NCBI GenBank assembly: GCA_026214975.1
Contig: JAOBSW010000055.1
Span: 59,804-123,803, forward strand
Source: Gentiana macrophylla
Lineage: Eukaryota; Streptophyta; Magnoliopsida; Gentianales; Gentianaceae
Length of the DNA: 64,000 nt
Reading direction: 5' to 3'
Below, one piece after another: positions 56,501 through 64,000 of this stretch (positions are counted from its first letter, which is position 1; the number at the start of each line of letters is the position of its first letter). The notes under the pieces were generated by a model. That model was not told the origin of the DNA and ran no database searches. It worked only from the letters and a program-made list of their open reading frames with translations. A program made the translations under genes and the position numbers.

Positions 56501-59500
56501 ACGCTAAATGCTTCTTTCTAATGATCAGTGTTCTAAAAATCGCCCTGGGCGATCGCCTAGGCGCCGCCTAGGCCCTGGACGACCCCCAGGCGTCTCGACT
56601 TGGCTCTAGGCGATTTATCTGGGCGACAAGTGTGCTAGGCGATTTTCTGGGCGCTTCTGGGCCCTTCTAGGCGCTCCTAGGCCCTTCTGGGCGCTCCTAG
56701 GCCCTTCTAGGCGCTCCTAGGCCCTTCTAGGCGCTCTTAGGCCCTTCTAGGCAATTAGGGTTCCATCTGGGCGAACATCCAAGTTTTCCCAAGTGTTTAG
56801 ACAAGAAAGAGGCATAAAACCCTAAAACCCCTTTAAAACCCTAAACCCCTCCGTAAAAACCCTAAAACCCCCTTAAAACCCTAAAACCCCCTTAAAACCC
56901 TAAAAGCGCCTAGGCGCCGCCTAGACGCCGCCTGGGCGCCCAAGGCCCTAGGCGCCCCTGTAGCGTACCGACTTCGCCTAGCGAGTTTTAGAACATTGCT
57001 AATGATGCGAATTGGTTAACGATGAATATTTCTTTTATCTTATTTTCATTTTTCGTTTATCCTGTTAATTGTAGCCTTTGCTTACCTTATTTCTGAAAAT
57101 TTTAATTGAAATTAGTTAGACATTGTCTTTCTCCCTATGGTTGACTGGCTTCTAATATGCCTGTACAATACACTATAAAGGCAACAGAATCATCTACCTG
57201 TCCTACTAAAGGTTTCTAGCTGAAAATTTTCTGTTCCACAAGTTAGCTTGTTTTGCTCGTTCTGATGAGATTGACTACTGGCTTCAAGCAATCAAGCATG
57301 CTTGTGACATGTCAAATGTGAATCTTTCTAGCTTTTGAGTGATGTGAATTCGTTATTCAAGGATAGATATATTACATTACAGAATGTGCCTGTAAAGTTG
57401 GTGCTTGTTGGAATGTCTCACCATTTCATTATTTAACTTTTCACTTTTCAGCTGTTATGCAAATGTTGTCCTTCAGTGCTTGGCGTTTACTCCACCCCTC
57501 ACTGCTTACTTCTTGCAAGGGCTTCACTCGCATGAATGTGAGCTTCTGTCTGATGATAACTTTTTTTTTTTTTTTGGGGGAACTAGTTTCGCCTTTAGTC
57601 AGAATGTTACAGCCTCTTGATTTTCTGGTATCAGGCAAGAAGAGGGACTGGTGCTTCACTTGTGAGTATGAACGTCTTCTTTTGAAGGCAAAGGAAGGAC
57701 ATTCTCCTATCTCACCAAGTCGGATAATATCCCAATTACAAAGTATTGGAAGTCATCTTCGTAATGGAAGGGAAGAAGATGCACATGAGTTTCTCAGGTT
57801 ATGTGGTTTTCATGAAACCAGAGTTTGCTTCCTGTAGGGAACATTTATGTTGCTTACGCCATTGTTTGTGCACTGCGATGAGTTAATTAGATTTTAAATC
57901 TCCAGGTATGCAATTGATGCCATGCAGTTGATTTGCTTAACGGAAGCTGGGGTTAGTGCTTCAAGCTCTTTGGATGAAACAACTCTCATTGGGCTCACTT
58001 TTGGTGGTTACCTCCGATCAAAGGTATTTATGCTTTTAAGAGGATGACAAAGAATGAGATTTTTCTTTCCTAAAGAACCCGATGGCTAAAGTGGAAATCT
58101 TATTTTGAAAACGCAGATTAAATGTATGAGGTGTGGAGCAAAATCTGAACGCCAGGAGAAGATGATGGATCTTACTGTTGAGATTGAGGGTGATATTGGA
58201 ACATTAGAAGAGGCATTGCGGCAGTTCACCCGTAGTGAGACTTTAGATGGTGAAAACAAGTACCAGTGTGGCAGGTTTGTACTTTCTATTTGTTTATCTT
58301 CTTGGGTATTATCTTTAAGCTACAGGGACTTTATTTCCAGAAAGCAAATTTACCTAATAAGTCTGATGCATGTTCAGATTTCTGTTTTAGCTTCCCTACC
58401 TTCAATCTTCCGTAGATATGCATGGAGAGTCCTGAAAAATGTGTCAAATTATTTACTGTCAAATTACTTTTAGTTGGCGTGCTATTAGTATGATCTCAAA
58501 AGGCATATTGTAAATAATTCATTCCATTGTACTTGTAGCCAAGAAATATGTCTCAGATCTAGTTGGGGTTTCAGTGTTTAGTTATATTCTCATTTTGTGT
58601 TTAATGGCAATGTTCTGAAGCCATGTGAGCAATTTATTGTATTTCCCTTAGAGGTAAGAGTGAATAACATTTATTGACTGTGATATGATGTATACAGTTG
58701 CAATTCTGATTCAAAATTTTTTTTTTTTTTTTTTGGGTTATGTTGCTTTTCCAACGAGTTTACTCCATTTTGGGATTGTTTTTGCTGTTGTATACTTGAT
58801 ATTCACATGACCAAGTATCATGAATTACTTCAGTTACTGTTAAAGAGGTGATTAATTGATGGAAAAAATTTTGTTTAAGGCTGAGAATGTGTTTTCTGTA
58901 TCAGATGCAAATCCTTTGAGAAAGCCAGGAAGAAATTAAGAGTGCTTGAGGCCCCTAATGTTCTAACTATTGCACTAAAGAGATTTCAGGTATATTTTAC
59001 AAGCCAACAATCCTGTCCATACTAATCTTGCGCTCCTTTACTGTTCAATAATTTTTTTGAAGGGTTCACTGTTCAATCATTCTGTTTCATATTAACAGTC
59101 TGGAAAATCCGGAAAGCTGAGTAAGACAATAAAATTCCCGGAGATCTTGAACATGGCTCCTTATATGTGTGGGACGAGTGACAAATCACCAGTATATCGG
59201 CTATATGGAGTGGTGGTTCACTTGAATAGTATGAATACCACATTTTCTGGTCACTACATTTGTTATGTTAAGAATTCCCAGAACAGGTGGTTCAAAATCC
59301 AACGACAGTACGGTATGTTATATTACATTTGTTCTGTGAAATCTTTCCTCTCCTTGTATGGTTTTAGTACAGTAAGTTCACTCATACTGTCATGCACTCT
59401 TCTAATATTTTTGCTTGGCTATTTGTTAAAATTAAAGTATGAAATCTGAAGTAGACTTAATTTTTTTAAGTATCTGGATGATTTAAGTGCTGAATGTATA

Positions 59501-60784
59501 ATTGTGATGCCTGAATGTGAATGCTGAACATGATTAATTTTTTTTAGTATCTGGATTCGTGTTTCAAAGCTAAAGAAGAACTTATTGCGGTGTTGTCCAT
59601 CTTTGATTGATTATTGTAGAGGTGTTTGTTAACAGCCTCTTATGGCTGGAAGATTTGAAATATGGTCTCTTAGTCTCAACGTAACCTTAAAGGTTAAATC
59701 TTTAGCTTGTTTATCATCCGGGCATACAATGTTCATCAATTTTTCTCTTGGCCGGTGTATTGTGTATAATGGGTCTTATAAAGAACAAATACATGGTACT
59801 GGTATGTTTGGTGCCTATCAATTCTTAGGTCGAAGCAATAATATATTCATGACTTGAACACTTGACAAATATCAGTAGGTTTAGTATTGTTTAGAATATG
59901 ACTTTCTGCTACTATCATTTGCTTTTTTAGGTAAAAGCAGTTGAACTTGAACGGGTTTTAACAGAGGGAGCGTATATGCTGTTTTATGCCAGGTATAATA
60001 TTCTCTTTTTTGTTTTTCTTTTATCAGTAGTGTGGATGTATGCTTGTAAATCCATCTGCTATGTTTTCTTAGGTGTTCACCACGAGCTCCAAGATTATTG
60101 AGGAACTCAATAAACCCGTGTGATTCAAGAAAACCAAAGGAAGCCGACTCAAAAGCCCCCTTTAAAAATCAGTGGGGTGTGTCTTCTCCTAGTGATTTGC
60201 CAAGAGAATCTAGCTGCAATGAAAGATCACGCTTGAACCGGGGTCGTGATATCCAGCCGCCAAGTCACATGGTTATGGAAGATGATTTTTCATCAAGTGA
60301 CAATTCCTCCTTTTTCTCTGACGTCAATTCTCGCAGCACCGACAACAGCAGTATTAGAGAATCAGCAAGCATAGAATACATGGATCAGATATTTGGGGAC
60401 ATGGGTGCTTCTTATTGGAGGAATTCTTCGGATTCTGAGACAATATCTTCCACGTCATCACCGTCACCAATTTATTCAAGGCATTCGTCTTATGGTGACC
60501 TGGATCATTACAGCAGCGTTGATGCTGCTGCTGAATCAGCTGCAGTCAGTAGGCCAAGTCATCACCTCGAAACTGGTGAAAGTAAAGGGCGGCCCCCATT
60601 ATTGTGTCCCGGCTCAACTAAACATCGTAGAAGTGTTGGTAGTTGTAGTAGTAGTAGTATTACTAGTAGTAGTTTTCGTTGTAGTAGAGATTTCGGTTCG
60701 AGTAAAGTAGGAGGGAATAACTCATTAGCCAACTTGAATTCTAGTGTACCTTTCAGACGATCAAGTCGGGAAGGCCGGATTTAG
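50510..60784 (+). CDS. UBP16: MYND-type ubiquitin-specific protease, UBP15/16 group (11 coding exons; two junction problems)
   Basis: Deubiquitinase: it cleaves ubiquitin from proteins by a Cys-His-Asp/Asn triad. Likely coding exons: 50510-50979, 54429-(55791, 55820 or 55833), 55896-55984, 57452-57537, 57635-57797, 57906-58023, 58117-58274, 58905-58989, 59099-59312, 59931-59992, 60073-60784. Exon 1 has an N-terminal membrane segment (residues about 6-29), a Glu-Pro repeat and the first half of the MYND finger (CDVC, CARC). Exon 2 completes it ([17 protein letters not shown]) and adds a long Ser-rich linker. The USP domain has the Cys box NSCYAN (catalytic codon 57453-57455), [16 protein letters not shown] and FSGHYICYV (His codon 59252-59254). 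Exon 11 encodes a Ser-rich tail. Length would be about 1186 residues. Exon 9 carries one base too many, and the exon 2/3 junction is unclear. I chose the UBP16 symbol by the long linker; UBP15 is close. Confidence 0.88.
51600..52275 (+). mobile_element. LINE remnant in UBP intron 1
   Basis: The plus strand encodes a decayed ORF2 C-terminus. The zinc-binding phrase [18 protein letters not shown] lies at about 51788-51842, preceded by a Trp/Leu-rich piece and followed by a Trp/Lys-rich tail. The remnant seems to end at ACAAGAAAAAAGAAAAAG (about 52253-52270), an A-rich tail. It has no clear target duplication, and it is unrelated in detail to the LINE at 14151. Confidence 0.55.
52360..53443. mobile_element. 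MULE-like non-autonomous element in UBP intron 1
   Basis: The ends GGGTTAAATACATCTACATC (left) and, inverted, GGGTTGATTACATTTACCTC (right) match at about 17 of 22 positions. The flanking 9-mers TAATAAGAT and TAAGAAAAT match at 7 of 9, as in an old Mutator-type duplication. The interior is GC-richer and contains minus-strand coding-like DNA (about 53045-52850) that I cannot identify. Short ORFs at 52363-52765 are not credible genes. Confidence 0.5.
53632..53985 (+). repeat. Possible solo LTR/LTR fragment in UBP intron 1
   Basis: It starts TGTTAAAATATG, contains a TATA-like TATAAATTCCC near 53790 and a poly(A)-signal-like AATAAA near 53836, and is followed by GGTTATCAGATC, which resembles the tRNA-Met primer site. 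No second copy or target duplication is seen. Confidence 0.35.
56084..56345. mobile_element. Stowaway-type MITE in UBP intron 3
   Basis: 262 bases, TA at both ends, termini CTACATCCGTCCCTA and, at the right end, GTGACGGAGGTAG (imperfectly inverted). It is not closely similar to the MITE at 43617. Confidence 0.8.
56526..56998. mobile_element. GC-rich hAT-type MITE in UBP intron 3
   Basis: 473 bases with termini CAGTGTTCTAAAA / TTTTAGAACATTG and a perfect 8-base duplication CTAATGAT (56518-56525 and 56999-57006), as expected for hAT elements. The inside has a tandem 20-base repeat (CTTCTAGGCGCTCCTAGGCC type, 56640-56750), degenerate CCCTAAA-like repeats (56815-56910), and GGCGCCGCCTAGGC palindromes at both ends. 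Confidence 0.88.
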
Positions 60785-61270
60785 CGCGTCATTGTGTTGA
60801 GAGAGCTGCAACAACAAGTATATAAGTTACCGGGGGCAGGGGCGCGGCTGTGTATGTAATAATGTACTATTGCTGCTGGCTGTATTTTTTATTTAAAAGG
60901 AGCTGTCAAGTAGACACTCTTTCCTCCCACTGCCTTAATGGCTTAATGTAGCACTATGTTTTCACATGACCAAGTCTCTCAATTAATTATTCTAACACTC
61001 CCCTCCCAACCTCCAAGGTGTTTGATTATTCGCCATGTCTTTTAACCAATTGATTTTGACTCAACCATTATGATTCCTTCTACTGAAAGCATATGATTCT
61101 AAGTTTTTGTATATATTCAATTCTTTACGTGTAATTATGAGAGCATAGATAAAAGAAGAGGGGTCAATATATAAAAATAAAAGAGTCAATTCACACATAT
61201 ATAAGTTTATATAAAAAAAAAAAATTACTATTTGTACATAACTTCTTTATTTTAGGGGGTCGGCTGTACC
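60785..61270 (+). other. 3' untranslated region of UBP gene and downstream DNA
   Basis: The stop codon TAG is at 60782-60784. The next 150-200 bases are the likely 3' UTR. No canonical AATAAA is seen close by; TTTATTTAAAAGG near 60890 is the nearest A-rich candidate. Beyond it the DNA is AT-rich without a gene. Confidence 0.4.
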
Positions 61271-61530
61271 CCTATTGACAAGGGTGGAACCGCCCCTTGT
61301 GTGAACCGAACCGGTCAATTTTAGTATTTTACGGTCAATACGATGACATGTACGTTAATATGAGTTTAAAGAATACATGATGTAACATTTTTTTTTAGGT
61401 CCCCTATTGATAAGGGTGGAGCCGTCCCTGGTGTGAACCGAACCGGTCAATTTTAGTATTTTACGGTCAATACGATGACATGTACGTTAATATGAGTTTA
61501 AAGAATACATTATGTAACATTGTTTTTTAG
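61271..61530. repeat. Tandem duplication, 132-base period
   Basis: A unit starting CCTATTGAYAAGGGTGGARCCG occurs at 61271 and again at 61403. The two copies are over 90% alike by eye, apart from the first 30 bases. It includes GTGAACCGAACCGGTCAA. Confidence 0.85.
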
Positions 61531-62124
61531 GTCGAAACACAATATTACACAATTGAAAAAATATTGAAAACCGCAAAGAGGGTCAATTAAGGCACGTGAT
61601 TGTCTTTTTTTTATTATAATTTTTATTAAGGGAAGACATATGATGCTTTATGATTTTGGATTTTTTTTTTTCTCAAGGATTGAAAATGACATTCCATGTT
61701 GGAGTGCCATAATAATATTATTTATTTTAGTAAGCAAGAGCCTGAGTAATGAATTAGAACCAAAATTTTAGTTCACCTGGAACTTGAGAGAACGATCTAA
61801 TCAGACAACTAATATTGATTTATTGGAAAATGATAAATTTACGTCCAAAATTATAAACTTCTTCTATCTCAAAATAAGTGTCATTTCAGTATAGATACAT
61901 ATCATTACCATTAGAAAATAGCCGGTATGTTTTCCTCCGTCAAGTGTTTCCTCCTTGACAATTGTTATAAATTTAATTTAGTATTTTATATATACATCTA
62001 ATCAATCACAAGCATTAATTAAATTCCATATATATCTATCCAATCAATTATAAATCTAATCATAAAAGGAATGATTATTTTTTAATAGAAAAAATGAATG
62101 ATAATTATAAATAAAAACCATGTT
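61531..62124. other. No gene; AT-rich repeat family
   Basis: There is no ORF of note. 61938-62095 (GTGTTTCCTCCTTGACAATT ... AATGATTATTTTTTAATAG) recurs at 63678-63830 and partly at 63230-63310 in the same orientation, so it is a dispersed repeat. Confidence 0.6.
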
Positions 62125-62132
62125 AAAAATTG

Positions 62133-63089
62133 TAGGGGTGTACAGATAAATTGGAAAACTGGACTAACTGACTGGATTGAACCGAACCGAACCGAAAATC
62201 ATAAAACGCATAGCTTTTCCAATTGGTTTTTTATTGGATAAAACCGAACCGGACAAACAATCCAATTTTCGGTTTTGCGAGAAAAAACGGTATAACCCGA
62301 ACCGAACCGAACAAAATATAATATATAATTAAATATATGTATATTATATAAATATAATTTCAATACCCTAAATCTGAACATGACTGAGCCGTCGCCGCTA
62401 TTCACTCTTCATTCTTCAGTGTTTTGAGTCTTCAATTCTTCATACCCGACCCTTGGCTTCTGTTGTGCGCCGTTTCAAGTTCCACCGCTATGGAAGGCGG
62501 ATTCTCCGGCCACCTTCAGTCTTATACTTTGAGTAAGTATCCGTCTCCCTTTGCGATCCCACCATTATCATATATCTGAAATTTTCCTACACCATTTTCA
62601 ACAATTCTTTGTTTTCTGTGTTTTTTCTCGAGTTGTATATATCTTTGGGAGTGTTGTGTTCCCTGCTTTATTGCTTTAGATTGTGCTGGAAAAAAAATGC
62701 AAGTTGCGTTAAAAGCATCCTTTGTTTAATTTGTGCTGAAGTAGTTATTAAGCCGATATTTGTATTTATTGGTTGTCAAAGAAATGATCCTTACGTGTCT
62801 TTGTGCTTCGTATATTGGCATAGCGAGTTTCATCCGGATGTGTTATTGAAAAGCACAGTGATTGGGTACAGATTCAACTGAGAGCTTTTAGGTTTTTATG
62901 GAAATTTAAAAACAGTTGAAAACCCGAAACTGGACCGAACCGAACTGTATTGGTCCAATTCAATTCAGATTATTGAGCAATTCGAGCAATTCGAGCAATT
63001 CAGTTCAGTTTAGGAAAATGAAAACCGTCAGTACAGTTCAATCCGGAAAATTACAAAAAACTGACCGGACTGGACTATGTACACCCCTA
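62133..63089. mobile_element. hAT-type non-autonomous element with gene-like insert
   Basis: 957 bases with termini TAGGGGTGTACA / TGTACACCCCTA and a perfect 8-base duplication AAAAATTG (62125-62132 and 63090-63097). The two subterminal regions are rich in ACCGAACCGAACC words. The centre (about 62390-62540) is a GC-richer stretch with a short open segment starting ATGGAAGGCGG at 62490. A splice-donor-like GAGTAAGTAT follows, which looks like the first exon of a captured plant gene. I do not recognise the protein. Confidence 0.8.
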
Positions 63090-63097
63090 AAAAATTG

Positions 63098-64000
63098 AAG
63101 ACCTTTAACGTGTTTGGCTTGTCCAAAAAAAAAATTAACGTGTTTTTTTTTGGGGGGATCTTAATCAATAATAAAATTTTAATTTGGTTTTTATATTTTT
63201 AATTAATGATTGGATGATGATATGTATTTTTTAATCAATTAAATTCTATATATTTCTATCCAATCCAATCAATTATAAAACTAATCATAAATTGAATGAG
63301 TAATAATAATAATAAAAACACGTTAAAACCTTATTTAAAAATTCAATCAACACGTTAATTTATTTCAATAATGAATATAATAATTAAGTAAATCTTTTTT
63401 TTTTGAAAAACGATAACTTAGTAATTATTAAAAAAAATCAATCGTCTATCTAATGTTAAATCTATCATCATTTATCAATCGTTAAATCCTATTAAAAATA
63501 CCAACCATTTATCTAATCTAATCATAAACATAATCATTTATTATTAGTTTTATCGATAATCTATAAAAAAAAATGTTACGTGAAACTAAACATAAAAATG
63601 CTCAAAAAAGAAAGAAAAGAAACCAAACATAAAAACCCACATAAAAATTACCCACATCAAATCGAAAAAACCCGTCAAGTGTTTTCCTTCAAAATTGTTA
63701 TAAATTTAATTTAGTATTCCATATATACATCCAATCAATCATAAGTATTAACTAAATTCCATATATATCTACCCAATCAATTATAAACCTAACCATAAAA
63801 GAAATGATTATTTAAAAAAAAACACGTTAAAAATGATAACGATGTGGTAATAAAGATAAAATGAAGTCTCTAAAATAAGTTGTGTTCATGTGTGTGTTTT
63901 GATTAATTATACCTTCTTGTGTCAAATAATTTCTTAAATGATATGTATTCACCCTCGGTATCAATATAATTTTAATCGTAGTATCAAGAATTTTTGAACA
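63098..64000. other. No gene; AT-rich DNA with dispersed repeat
   Basis: A/T-rich sequence. 63230-63310 and 63678-63830 belong to the repeat described at 61938. I see no coding or RNA gene in it. Confidence 0.5.

Noticed and set aside
56815..56910. Interstitial telomere repeat (CCCTAAA)
   Set aside because: The units are degenerate (CCCTAAAACCC, CCCTTAAAA) and lie inside a delimited hAT MITE, so a chromosome fusion or telomere healing scar is unlikely.
60393..60710. Plus-strand ORF overlapping the UBP last exon in another frame, with a Val-rich stretch
   Set aside because: It is a frame shadow of the Ser-coding AGT/TAG repeat in exon 11.

Overview
The window is nuclear DNA of a flowering plant, most likely a eudicot. 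It has plant-type LTR retrotransposons of both superfamilies, tRNA-derived and LINE retroposons, Stowaway- and hAT-type MITEs, and one intron-rich plant deubiquitinase gene. I cannot name the species from the sequence.

Left part (1-41,000): a stack of nested retrotransposons. The oldest readable layer is a Ty3/gypsy Tat-type element on the + strand. Its 3' region carries an intron-containing ORF on the opposite strand (36,802 down to 11,184) and ends in a polypurine tract and an LTR at about 39,732. Three insertions broke this layer. They are an Athila-like gypsy element whose 3' LTR ends at 11,183, a long Ty1/copia element (12,429-35,600, target duplication ATAGC), and a solo copia LTR of the same family (37,611-39,599, duplication ATATC). 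The long copia was itself hit three times. A 5'-truncated LINE sits in its 5' LTR (17-bp duplication), a second copia on the - strand sits in its leader (16,222-21,174, duplication TTAAT), and a non-autonomous Athila-like element on the - strand splits its reverse transcriptase from its RNase H (25,666-33,205, duplication CGTAC). All coding parts are decayed.

Middle part (40,300-50,000): fossil fragments. These are a Tat protease on the - strand, a copia RT fragment behind a tRNA-Met primer site, a Stowaway MITE, a large imperfect inverted repeat (43.9-45.66 kb) enclosing a gypsy integrase fragment and bearing a SINE in one arm, a frameshifted N-terminal fragment of a BAM/CLV1-class LRR receptor kinase, a 2.2-kb tandem array built on a GATGTCACTGCAT word, and a small fold-back element.

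Right part (50,240-60,950): the one host gene, a MYND zinc-finger ubiquitin-specific protease of the UBP15/UBP16 group, with 11 coding exons. Its introns hold a LINE remnant, a MULE-like element, a Stowaway MITE and a GC-rich hAT MITE. Two points suggest that this copy is damaged or misassembled: an out-of-frame exon 2/3 junction, and one extra base in exon 9. From 60.95 kb to the end I see only repeats, including a 957-bp hAT-type element with a gene-like insert.
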